Of a stretch of DNA of 10,347 nt, positions 1-7,004 are shown piece after piece (the stretch's first letter is position 1; each line of letters starts with the position of its first letter). The notes under the pieces were generated by a model. The model was not told where the DNA came from. It ran no database searches and saw only the letters and a list, made by a program, of their open reading frames with translations. The DNA comes from an uncultured bacterium (lineage in GTDB: Bacteria > Desulfobacterota > Desulfovibrionia > Desulfovibrionales > Desulfovibrionaceae): assembly GCA_905215675.1 (NCBI GenBank), contig CAJMRA010000057.1, positions 1 through 10,347 of the forward strand. Reading direction: 5' to 3'. The translations under genes and the position numbers were made by a program.

Positions 1-19
1 AGGGGGTTCCCTTCCCCCC
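1..19 (-). terminator. Possible terminator hairpin of the mla-type operon (at window edge)
   Basis: On the minus strand, about 18 nt after the lipoprotein stop codon, five G pair with five C around a 7-nt loop. This is where an operon terminator would be expected. The following bases, where a T-run should be, lie outside the window, so the call is tentative. Confidence 0.3.
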
Positions 20-37
20 AGAAGAACGATTTAGTCC

Positions 38-655
38 CTAACGCGGGGAACGGATATGCAGGGCCGCCGCCAGCTGACCGGCGAGATACTCGCCCAGACG
101 CTGCACAAGGATACCCTGACTTTCCGCCAGCGAACCGAAGTCCGGCCCGCTGGGCTGCTCGGCGGAAAAGAGCCCCTGCGCCAGCACCACGCCGAGGCGA
201 TCCCGAAGCTGCCAGCTGGCCGTCAGGCAGGAATTCGCGTTGAAATCGCCGTCAAGCCGCAGAATATCCACAAGCAGAATGGGCGTATGATCGCCGGTAT
301 CGCTGTCGGACAGCAGGCTGTAACCGCCGAAGGCCAGACGCGGCGTCAGCACTTCCCGCAGCACGCGATGCACGCCCTTGTCCAGCGGTTCGGCCCACTG
401 GTGCAGACCGGCCACATCCAGCCGCGCCCCCTGCCCGCGGCGCAGCACCATGTCGCGCCGATCAAGATATTCCGGCAAGCCCACCGCGCCCAGACGCAGC
501 ATCTTGCCGGGCAGGATGCCGGTTTGCGGCGGCGGCTGGCCGCTGTCGAGGAGATAATAGGATGTGGGCGCGCTCTTGACGCAGCCGAGAGCGGTCAGCG
601 CCAGTACGAGACAAAGGCCGTGGAGCAGCAGACGGGGCAGACGAAAAGCGGTCAT
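38..655 (-). CDS. ABC-type transport auxiliary lipoprotein (PqiC-like)
   Basis: A 205-residue protein with an N-terminal signal peptide (basic MTAFRLPR followed by a hydrophobic stretch) ending in ALGC with Cys25, which suggests a lipoprotein. The -3 residue is Ala rather than the usual Leu. After the Cys comes SYYLLDSG, the YYxL pattern typical of the ABC-type transport auxiliary lipoprotein family (PF03886; PqiC). Family members pair with MCE proteins and are thought to help move lipids across the periplasm. The ATG overlaps the stop of the upstream mlaD-like gene (ATGA), and AAGGA lies 8 nt before it, so the two genes are translationally coupled. It is the last visible gene of the operon. 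The family call rests on motif and position; the exact lipid substrate cannot be read from the sequence. Confidence 0.85.
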   Translation of the reverse strand: MTAFRLPRLLLHGLCLVLALTALGCVKSAPTSYYLLDSGQPPPQTGILPGKMLRLGAVGLPEYLDRRDMVLRRGQGARLDVAGLHQWAEPLDKGVHRVLREVLTPRLAFGGYSLLSDSDTGDHTPILLVDILRLDGDFNANSCLTASWQLRDRLGVVLAQGLFSAEQPSGPDFGSLAESQGILVQRLGEYLAGQLAAALHIRSPR

Positions 656-1599
656 CGGCGTTGTCCTTGTTTACCGTAAATCAGGGATTCGGGGTTACGT
701 TCAATGGTGTCGGCCACGGAACGCAGGGAGCGCATGGCCGCCGTGGCTTCGCGCAGCATGCGCCGCAGATCTTCCATGAGCGGCGAGGCCGGATGCAGGG
801 CCGCTCCGGCGGTGCGTGTGGCCCGCTCCACGTTTTCCATGGCCAGACGGAAACTTTCCAGCGCCTGCGGCAGTTCCGCCGAAGCGGAGCCGAGCGTCGC
901 ATTCAGACGCTGCGTCGCCGTTCGGGCCTCGTTCAGAACGAGATCGAGCCGGGTAAAACTGTCCTGCATTCCGGTAAAGGCTCTGGTAAAGGCGTCAAGC
1001 GCCGTATCCACCTTGCCGGAACCGAGCGTTGTCGCCAGCGAACGCAGAATGACGTCCGCCGATACGACCATATCGGCCAGCGGCAGACTGGCCAGACGCT
1101 TTTGCAGCTGATCTATGGGCGACGGCAGCGTGGGAATTTCCAGATCCGGCGTGGAGGAACGGTAGACGGCTTCGGTTCCCGGCGCAAAATCCAGTTCGAT
1201 ACGGAATTGCCCGGTCACCAGACTCTGCATTTGCAGACGGGCCCGCAGCCCGCCCTGTATCATCCGCCGGAAGGTTTCCCGCTGCAATTCGGTGTTGGGC
1301 GTGCCTCCGGCCCATTCGATGGCGCCGTCCCTGAGACGCACATAGACGGGAATGGTCGGCCCCGCTTCTCCGGGGCGGGCCTCCAGGGCGATACGGGTCA
1401 CGCTGCCCAGCGGCACGCCGCGAAAGACCACCGGCGAACCGATTTGCAGACCGCTGACGGAGCCGTCAAAATACAGCACGTATTCCGTGGCCGAGCTGAG
1501 CATGCGCCCGCCGCCGAGCGTCACGATGCCCACGGCAAAAAGCAGCAGACCGCCGATGACGAACGCGCCGACGGCTGTTTTCTGTGTTTTGGAGGCCAT
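652..1599 (-). CDS. mlaD: MCE-domain lipid-binding protein, MlaD-like
   Basis: A 315-residue protein with a short cytoplasmic start, one membrane anchor (about residues 9-28, AVGAFVIGGLLLFAVGIVTL) and then an MCE domain (about residues 38-130) with the pattern FDGSVSGLQIGSPVVFRGVP and LGSVTRIAL. The C-terminal half is helical and Leu/Ala-rich, as in longer MCE proteins that form a periplasmic bundle or tunnel. MCE proteins hexamerise on the permease and carry lipids through the periplasm. The start is supported by AAGGAG 9 nt upstream. The next gene, the lipoprotein, overlaps it by 4 nt. It is longer than E. coli MlaD (about 180 residues) and nearer the length of MCE proteins with helical extensions. 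The symbol is used in the sense of family. Confidence 0.9.
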   Translation of the reverse strand: MASKTQKTAVGAFVIGGLLLFAVGIVTLGGGRMLSSATEYVLYFDGSVSGLQIGSPVVFRGVPLGSVTRIALEARPGEAGPTIPVYVRLRDGAIEWAGGTPNTELQRETFRRMIQGGLRARLQMQSLVTGQFRIELDFAPGTEAVYRSSTPDLEIPTLPSPIDQLQKRLASLPLADMVVSADVILRSLATTLGSGKVDTALDAFTRAFTGMQDSFTRLDLVLNEARTATQRLNATLGSASAELPQALESFRLAMENVERATRTAGAALHPASPLMEDLRRMLREATAAMRSLRSVADTIERNPESLIYGKQGQRR

Positions 1600-1670
1600 A
1601 GGCCCTGTCTCCTTGTTTCAAGCCGGACCGTTTGCCGAGAAAAAACGTCGGCGCGCCCCTCCGCAGCGGC

Positions 1671-1697
1671 GTCTTCCGGTTTCCGTTGCCGGAAGAC
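1671..1697 (-). promoter_or_regulatory. Perfect hairpin in the mlaF-mlaD intercistronic gap
   Basis: GTCTTCCGG (1671-1679) and CCGGAAGAC (1689-1697) form a 9-bp perfect inverted repeat around a 9-nt loop. It begins 20 nt after the mlaF stop on the minus strand and lies in the only long gap (118 nt) of an otherwise tightly packed operon. There is no T-run directly after it; six T occur about 24 nt further on (1641-1646). It is probably an mRNA stability or processing hairpin rather than a full terminator. Confidence 0.45.
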
Positions 1698-1717
1698 CTC
1701 GGCCAAAGTGAAACGCC

Positions 1718-2491
1718 CTATCCCTCGCCGCGCGTAAGAAACTTGCGGGCGCTGGGCGCCGTCGCGGGATCATTGAGCATATCCCTGGGATTGCCGCGCG
1801 CCATGACGGTGCGCGTGGCGGCGTCCAAAAAGATGCCGTTGCTGGCGATGGCAAAGATGCTGGCCAGCTCATGCGAAACAATGACGAAGGTCGTCCCGAG
1901 GGTGTCGCGCAATTCCAGAATGAGATCGTCCAGAAGGCGGGAACTGACGGGATCAAGCCCGGCCGAGGGCTCGTCCAGAAAGAGGACGTCGGGGTCCAGC
2001 GCCAGGGCCCGCGCCAGACCGGCGCGCTTGCGCATGCCGCCGCTGATCTCGCTGGGATAATAATCTTCAAAGCCCGCCAGTCCGGCCAGAGCCAGCTTGA
2101 GCGACGCCAGTTCGCGGATTTCCTCGTCCCCGAGATCCGTATACTGCTGCAACGGGAGGCCCACATTTTCCGCCAGCGTCATGGAACTCCACAGCGCGCC
2201 GCTTTGAAACAGCACGCCGATACCGCGCATCAGCCCCCGGCGTATGTCCTCTCCGGCATTCCAGAAATCCTGTCCGCCGTACAGCACGCGCCCCCGGCTC
2301 GGCGCTTTCAGCCCCATGAGCACGCGCAGGAGAGTGCTTTTGCCGCAGCCGGAACCGCCCATGATAAGAAAGATATCGCCCTTGCGCACGTCAAGATTCA
2401 CGTCGCGCATGAGCACATAGTCCCCGTAGGCGACGGTCAGATCGCGGGTGGACAGGCGCGGCGCTTCGGACGGGGGAGACGGGCTGTTCAT
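1718..2491 (-). CDS. mlaF: ABC transporter ATP-binding protein, MlaF-like
   Basis: A 257-residue ATPase that would drive the MCE lipid transporter from the cytoplasmic side. All ABC motifs are visible: Walker A GGSGCGKST (45-53), Q-loop Gln96 in LFQSGALWSSMTLAENV, signature EISGGMRKRAGLARAL (about 148-163), Walker B VLFLDEPSAGLDP (169-181) and switch His207 in VIVSHELAS. The segment FQSGALWSSMTLAENV and the ISGGMRKRAGLARA form of the signature are typical of the MlaF branch. The gene starts 2 nt after the permease stop, with no clear ribosome binding site, so translational coupling is likely. It is followed by a 118-nt gap before mlaD. Confidence 0.95.
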   Translation of the reverse strand: MNSPSPPSEAPRLSTRDLTVAYGDYVLMRDVNLDVRKGDIFLIMGGSGCGKSTLLRVLMGLKAPSRGRVLYGGQDFWNAGEDIRRGLMRGIGVLFQSGALWSSMTLAENVGLPLQQYTDLGDEEIRELASLKLALAGLAGFEDYYPSEISGGMRKRAGLARALALDPDVLFLDEPSAGLDPVSSRLLDDLILELRDTLGTTFVIVSHELASIFAIASNGIFLDAATRTVMARGNPRDMLNDPATAPSARKFLTRGEG

Positions 2492-2493
2492 AA

Positions 2494-3618
2494 TCAGATG
2501 TTCAGCAGATTGCAGATGATGGTGATGATGGCCGTGGCCACGATGATGCCCACGAGCGAATGCACCACGGCCGTGGTGGTGGCGCGTCCGACGGCCAGGG
2601 CGCTCCTGCCGCAGCGCATGCCGTGATAACAGCCGAACAGGGCGACGATGACGCCGAACACGGCTCCGTACACCAGACCGATCAGGCCGTGCCGGAAATT
2701 GACCATGGACACGGTGGCGCTCATGTATTCCAGCGCGTTGATGTCCAGCATGCCCACGCCGACAATGAAGCCGCCGAGAATGCCCATGAGATCGGCATAG
2801 ACCGTCAGCAGCGGCGTCATCAGCGCCAGCGCCAGCATACGCGGCAGCACCAGAAAATCCGTCGGCGACAGGCCCGTCGTGGACAGGGCGTCCACTTCCT
2901 CATTGACCTGCATGGTGCCGATGACGGCGGCGTAGGACGCGCCCATGCGCCCGGACATGACCACGCCCACCATGACCGCCCCCATGACGCGCAGCATGCC
3001 GATACCCACAAGTCCCGCCACATAGAGCTGCGCGCCGAACTGCTGCAGCTGGACGGCGCCCACGAACGCCAGAATCAGGCCGAACAACAGGCTGGTGATG
3101 GAAATGATCGGCAGGGCGCAGACGCCGCATTCATACATGGCCGCCAGAAAATCCTGCGGGCGCATGTGCGAGCGGCCGAGCAGGAAACGCCAGAACGACA
3201 GGGCCGCGTCTCCCAGAAATTCGAGAAAATCGCCGATACGCGCGGGCACGGACAGCACCGAGCCGCCCAGCCGCTCCAGCAGGCCCGCATCCCGGGCGTC
3301 GCGCTGCGCGCCCTCCTTGGGCGGCACGGCAAAGGCCAGCCGCAACAGACGGCTCAGGCCGGGCGGCAGGGTGTCCACGACCTCCACCCCCGCCGCGCGC
3401 GCCAGCCGCACAAGGCGCACGAGAAAGACCAGCAGGCTGCTGTCCCACTGCCGCAGGGCCTCCGCCGTCAGCAGCAGACGCCCGCAGCCGCCGTCGGCGG
3501 CGCGCAGGGCATCCCCCGCTTCGGGAGGCCATGGGGAAGAAAGCTCCCAGGAGCCGCCCACGCATACGCGACACTCGGTCCCGTCCCGGCGCAGGCTTAC
3601 TTGCGGACCGGTATTCAT
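2494..3618 (-). CDS. mlaE: MlaE-like permease with N-terminal STAS-like domain
   Basis: Read from ATG at 3618 it is 374 residues. Residues 1 to about 100 look like a STAS/MlaB domain (PQVSLRRDG, GSWEL, WDSSLLVFLVRLVRLARAAGVEV). The rest is the MlaE permease with several membrane helices and the conserved GRMGASYAAVIGTMQVNEEV and FLVLPRMLALALMTPLL blocks. The fusion would supply the MlaB role in cis, and no separate mlaB is present. An in-frame start 18 codons upstream (3672) is rejected because it would span the promoter boxes and adds residues with no domain match. In the signature, the acidic or polar residue usual after AA (AAELG or AAQLG) is Val (AAVIG). This is the first gene of the operon, divergent from polA, with the promoter directly at its start codon. 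Confidence 0.92.
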   Translation of the reverse strand: MNTGPQVSLRRDGTECRVCVGGSWELSSPWPPEAGDALRAADGGCGRLLLTAEALRQWDSSLLVFLVRLVRLARAAGVEVVDTLPPGLSRLLRLAFAVPPKEGAQRDARDAGLLERLGGSVLSVPARIGDFLEFLGDAALSFWRFLLGRSHMRPQDFLAAMYECGVCALPIISITSLLFGLILAFVGAVQLQQFGAQLYVAGLVGIGMLRVMGAVMVGVVMSGRMGASYAAVIGTMQVNEEVDALSTTGLSPTDFLVLPRMLALALMTPLLTVYADLMGILGGFIVGVGMLDINALEYMSATVSMVNFRHGLIGLVYGAVFGVIVALFGCYHGMRCGRSALAVGRATTTAVVHSLVGIIVATAIITIICNLLNI

Positions 3619-3629
3619 CTTTATAGTAT
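3601..3629 (+). promoter_or_regulatory. polA: Candidate polA promoter overlapping the divergent operon promoter
   Basis: TTGCGG (3601-3606), a 17-nt spacer and TAGTAT (3624-3629) give a moderate sigma70-like match facing polA. TATAGT (3622-3627) with a 15-nt spacer is an alternative -10 box. The -10 boxes of both directions share the AT-rich patch 3621-3630, so the two polymerases could compete for it. Confidence 0.4.
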
Positions 3630-3653
3630 AGCCGCAGCGCGGTATGCCTGCAA
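3618..3653 (-). promoter_or_regulatory. Sigma70-like promoter of the mla-type operon
   Basis: On the minus strand TTGCAG (3653-3648) and TATACT (3630-3625) are separated by exactly 17 nt. A start point 7 nt past the -10 box falls on the A of the mlaE ATG (3618). Transcripts from this promoter would then be leaderless, and no Shine-Dalgarno sequence is seen between the box and the ATG. Confidence 0.6.
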
Positions 3654-3693
3654 GAGCAGAGAGCCGCCCCACCCCTCAACCCAAAGGATCGCC

Positions 3694-6402
3694 ATGTCGC
3701 TCAAGACCCGCCTTGCCCTCGACAAGGAACCTGTTTTTCTGATGGATGGTTCGGCTTTCATCTTCCGGGGTTTCTTTGCCAATCGCAACATGCAGCGCTC
3801 CGACGGCTTCCCCACCAACGCGCTGGTCGTCGTTTCGCGTATTCTCCTGCGTATTCTCCGCAACGAGCGTCCCCGCTACTTCGTCTTTGTTCAGGACGGC
3901 AAAGGCAAGAATTTCCGCCATGATATCTATGAACAGTACAAGGCCAACCGCGACGCCACGCCGGAAGATCTCGTCCGCCAGTTCGAGCCCATACGCGCCA
4001 TGGTGCGCGCGCTGGGCCTGCGTCTGGAAATATCGCAGGGCTGCGAGGCCGACGACTGTATCGCCTCGCTGGCGGCGCGCTTCAGCGCGGAACATCCCGT
4101 CGTCATCATCAGCGGCGACAAGGACCTGAAACAGTGCCTCGGCCCCAACGTCTACATGTGGGACCCCGCCGCCCGGGAAGAAAAACTGCTCGACGCCGCC
4201 GCCTTTACGGCGGAAAGCGGCATCGAGCCGCAATACTGGCCCGACATGCAGGCGCTCATCGGCGACAGCAGCGACAATATTCCCGGCGTGCCGGGCATCG
4301 GCCCCAAGACGGCGCGCCAGATCTGCGACATCTGCCCCACACTGGAAGACATCCGCGATCACTTTTCCCTGCTGCCGCCCAAACTCCAGGACAAGTTGCG
4401 CGATCATCTCGAAACCATGTTCACATGGCGGGAACTGACGCGCCTTTCGCGCGGGCAGTGCGCCGATCTGACGCTGGAGGATCTGCGCGTGCAGCCTCCG
4501 AATCAGGAGACCTGCACGGCCCTTGCGCGGGAATTCGAGCTCTTCGCCCTGCGCCGCGAAATGGACGCCCTGCTGCGCGGCCTGCCGCCGTCGGCGGAAG
4601 CTCCGGCCACCCGGGCAGCGGCCCCGGCGGGCCGCGCGACGCCGACGCCCGCGCCCGCGCCCCGGGCTCCCGTTGCCGGGCAGGCCGTCGATCAGGGCAG
4701 TCTGCTGGAAATGACGCCGACGGCGACCCCCGCGGCGGACGTCCCGGAAGCGCGCGACGTCGCCGATCTTCCGCCCTGCGCCGGACATCGCGCGGCGCTT
4801 GTCTGGCCTTCCGGCCCCGGCACGCCGCCGCATGTGGCCGTGGACGAGACGCCCGCCCCCCGGGAATTTCGCTGGCTCGGCCGCATGGAGGATTTGCGCC
4901 GCCGACTGGCGGACGCCTCGCTGCTGGTCGCCGCCGACGTCAAGGAACTGCTGGTCGCCCCCTGGGCGCATGCCGACGACGCGCCCCTGCCGCCGAGTTT
5001 CGATCTCGGCCTTGCGGCCTACCTGCTCAACCCGGAAGAAGGTGATTACGCCTGGCCGCGCCTGCTCTCCCGCTACGGCGTCATGCTGGAACATCCCGAA
5101 AACCGGGGCCCCGCCGCGCTGGCGCTGGCGCTGGCGGATCTGCTGCGCAGCCGCATGGACAACGCCGCGCTCCTGCCGCTCTATCATAATCTTGAATTGC
5201 CCCTGACGCCCGTGCTCGCAAGCATGGAGGCGCGGGGCGTCGCCATCGACGCCGCCGCGTTCCAGAGTTTTCTGGCCGACGTGCAGGCCGAACTCGACAC
5301 GCTCTCCGCCGCCGTCTACAAGGAAGCCGGGCATGAATTCAACATCCGCTCGGCCCAGCAGCTGGGCGACGTGCTGTTCAAGGAACTCAAGCTGCCCGCT
5401 CCCCGCAAGACCAAGGGCGGACAGGCGTCCACCAGCCAGCAGACGCTGGAAAAGCTGGCGGGCAAGCATCCCGTCGTGGACAGCATTCTCCAGTTCCGCA
5501 AGCTGGAAAAGATGCGCTCCACCTATCTGGACCCGCTGCCCCGGCTGATGGACGCGCAGGGGCGCATTCACACGACGTTCAACCAGACGGCCACCGCCAC
5601 GGGCCGCCTGTCCTCCCGGAATCCCAACTTGCAGAATATTCCCGTGCGCGGGCCGCTCGGCAAGCGCATGCGGGCCTGCTTCATCGCGGGCCGGGGACGC
5701 AAGCTCATTTCGGCGGATTATTCGCAGGTGGAGCTGCGCGTGCTGGCGCACATGTCGCAGGACGCCGCCCTGCTCGACGCCTTCCGGCACGGCGCGGATA
5801 TTCATGCCCGTACGGCGGCCCTGATCTACGATCTGCCGCAGGCCGACGTCACCCCGGATCAGCGCCGCAACGCCAAGACCATCAATTTCGGCCTGATCTA
5901 CGGCATGGGCGCGCAGAAGCTCGGGCAGGAGCTGCATATTCCGCTGGCGGAAGCCAAGGCCTTCATCGCCCGCTACTTCGAGCGCCTTACCGGCCTGAAG
6001 GCCTTTTATGAGAATGTGGAAGCCGACGCCCGCCGTCACGGCTACGTCACGACGCTGGGCGGCCGCCGCCGCCTGCTGCCGGACATTCTTTCGGCCAACG
6101 GGCAGGCCTCTGCCCTCGCGCGGCGGCAGGCCATCAATACCGTCATTCAGGGGTCCGCCGCGGACATCATCAAGCTAGCCATGCTGGCCGTGGCGCGCGA
6201 CGAACGCCTGCGGGCCCTGGACGCCTGCCTGCTCCTGCAAGTGCACGACGAACTGCTGCTGGAAGCCCCCGAGGAAAACGCCGCCGAGGCCGGAGCCCGC
6301 GTTGCCGAGCTCATGGAGCAGGTGCAGCCCGGCGGCGCGCCCCTCTCCATTCCGCTGGCTGTGGACTGGGGCGTCGGCGACGACTGGGGCTCCGCGCATT
6401 AG
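3694..6402 (+). CDS. polA: DNA polymerase I (5' nuclease + polymerase, proofreading residues absent)
   Basis: A 902-residue PolA, which fills gaps and removes Okazaki primers. The 5' nuclease domain (1 to about 296) shows DGSAFIFRGF (Asp18), EADDCIASLA, SGDKDLKQ and GVPGIGPKTA. A Pro/Ala-rich linker (about 297-375) follows. The 3'-5' exonuclease-like region keeps FDLGLAAYLLNP (about 436-447) but has no DTE strand and no later catalytic Asp, so proofreading should be lost. The polymerase domain carries motif A DYSQVELR (Asp675), motif B RRNAKTINFGLIYG (Lys728) and motif C QVHDELLLEAP (Asp852), each 30 residues earlier than the E. coli counterparts. The start at 3694 is chosen because AAAGGA lies 5 nt before it and the family N-terminus begins there. 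The frame stays open upstream to 2560, but that part lies antisense to mlaE and matches nothing. Confidence 0.97.
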   Translation: MSLKTRLALDKEPVFLMDGSAFIFRGFFANRNMQRSDGFPTNALVVVSRILLRILRNERPRYFVFVQDGKGKNFRHDIYEQYKANRDATPEDLVRQFEPIRAMVRALGLRLEISQGCEADDCIASLAARFSAEHPVVIISGDKDLKQCLGPNVYMWDPAAREEKLLDAAAFTAESGIEPQYWPDMQALIGDSSDNIPGVPGIGPKTARQICDICPTLEDIRDHFSLLPPKLQDKLRDHLETMFTWRELTRLSRGQCADLTLEDLRVQPPNQETCTALAREFELFALRREMDALLRGLPPSAEAPATRAAAPAGRATPTPAPAPRAPVAGQAVDQGSLLEMTPTATPAADVPEARDVADLPPCAGHRAALVWPSGPGTPPHVAVDETPAPREFRWLGRMEDLRRRLADASLLVAADVKELLVAPWAHADDAPLPPSFDLGLAAYLLNPEEGDYAWPRLLSRYGVMLEHPENRGPAALALALADLLRSRMDNAALLPLYHNLELPLTPVLASMEARGVAIDAAAFQSFLADVQAELDTLSAAVYKEAGHEFNIRSAQQLGDVLFKELKLPAPRKTKGGQASTSQQTLEKLAGKHPVVDSILQFRKLEKMRSTYLDPLPRLMDAQGRIHTTFNQTATATGRLSSRNPNLQNIPVRGPLGKRMRACFIAGRGRKLISADYSQVELRVLAHMSQDAALLDAFRHGADIHARTAALIYDLPQADVTPDQRRNAKTINFGLIYGMGAQKLGQELHIPLAEAKAFIARYFERLTGLKAFYENVEADARRHGYVTTLGGRRRLLPDILSANGQASALARRQAINTVIQGSAADIIKLAMLAVARDERLRALDACLLLQVHDELLLEAPEENAAEAGARVAELMEQVQPGGAPLSIPLAVDWGVGDDWGSAH

Positions 6403-6532
6403 GGCGTGTCAACCTTGGAGCATTTCACCTTTGAAAGCGGAATCGGCGTGTTCTTTGACGAGAATCGCGGAGCTCTCCTTCGCTTGTCTTTCGTACATCG
6501 GCGGAGAAAACGCCGGGCAGATTCTCGGGGAA

Positions 6533-6633
6533 TAGAGCATTTTCAGTTTGAAACGCCGTGCGTTTCAAACCATACGGCCTGTCGTTTCGCGGGGAAAAGG
6601 CGTTTTTGCTTTTCCAAAGGCAAAAACGCTCTA
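6533..6633. repeat. 101-bp REP/MITE-like element with nested hairpins
   Basis: The segment is bounded by TAGAGC (6533-6538) and its reverse complement GCTCTA (6628-6633). Inside are two strong hairpins: 11-bp perfect arms GTTTGAAACGC/GCGTTTCAAAC with a 3-nt loop (6546-6570), and 10-bp perfect arms GCGTTTTTGC/GCAAAAACGC with a 10-nt loop (6600-6629). Its opening GAGCATTTTCAGTTTGAAA is echoed, imperfectly, by GAGCATTTCACCTTTGAAA about 118 bp upstream. This looks like a dispersed extragenic repeat. Whether it recurs in the genome cannot be tested here. Confidence 0.5.
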
Positions 6634-6822
6634 TGGTTTCGCAGTATACGCAGCCCGGGACAGCTCCGCAAGCAACGGCGGGAGCTTTTGTCGGAAGCGG
6701 CACGCTTCATGACCGCGCGGATGACGACGGGCGGCGGTCGTCTCATGACCAAAAGACGGCAATACTGCCTTACCGTCAATCGCCAACCAACAAAAAACTT
6801 GAGGAAAGGCAGCACTCCTGAC

Positions 6823-6863
6823 AAAAAAAAGGATACCGATATGTTTCGCACATCGGTATCCTT
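6823..6863 (-). terminator. Intrinsic terminator of the tRNA-Glu gene
   Basis: A hairpin with 15-nt arms (6829-6843 and 6849-6863, one mismatch) and loop TTTCG is followed, on the minus strand, by eight T (6830-6823). It sits 14 nt past the 3' end of the tRNA-Glu remnant, so it is the original terminator of that tRNA gene. Confidence 0.85.
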
Positions 6864-6877
6864 CAGGAAATCGAATT

Positions 6878-6931
6878 TGGCGTCCCCAAGGGGATTTGAC
6901 CCCCTGTCGACGGCGTGAAAGGCCGTTGTCC
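6878..6931 (-). tRNA. 3' portion of tRNA-Glu (anticodon TTC); attachment-site remnant
   Basis: On the minus strand 54 nt match the 3' part of a bacterial tRNA-Glu: GGACA, the anticodon arm ACGGC-CTTTCAC-GCCGT (5 bp, anticodon TTC), a 4-nt variable region, the T-arm AGGGG-GTCAAAT-CCCCT, the acceptor strand TGGGGAC, discriminator G and encoded CCA. The acceptor 5' strand (GTCCCCA expected) and most of the D-arm are missing; the bases beyond 6931 do not match. Loop position 54 is G where T is usual. The fragment keeps its own terminator, so it is the chromosomal half left by insertion into the tRNA gene, with an integrase gene next to it. An intact copy should exist at the far end of the element. 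Confidence 0.85.
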
Positions 6932-7004
6932 ATTTTTGCGCTCGAAAAAAGGCTTGTTCGTTCCTACGCTCTACTTCCAATCCCACATCACCCGGAGGTA
7001 GAAC

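Larger units (their letters stand above)
6403..6877. other. Gene-poor spacer between polA and the tRNA-Glu remnant
   Basis: No convincing coding region is seen on either strand. It contains a partial copy of the GAGCATTT..TTTGAAA motif (6417-6436), the 101-bp element listed separately (6533-6633), a short dyad GACGAC/GTCGTC (6723-6742) and the tRNA terminator (6823-6863). No clear intrinsic terminator for polA was found. Confidence 0.6.

Noticed and set aside
2560..3693. Long upstream in-frame extension of polA (378 codons)
   Set aside because: It is antisense to the clear mlaE permease, is His/Gln/Arg-rich as expected for a shadow frame, and polA has a good ribosome binding site and family start at 3694.
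3676..6039. 787-codon open frame on the minus strand opposite polA
   Set aside because: An artefact of high-GC codon bias in polA; no domain is recognisable.
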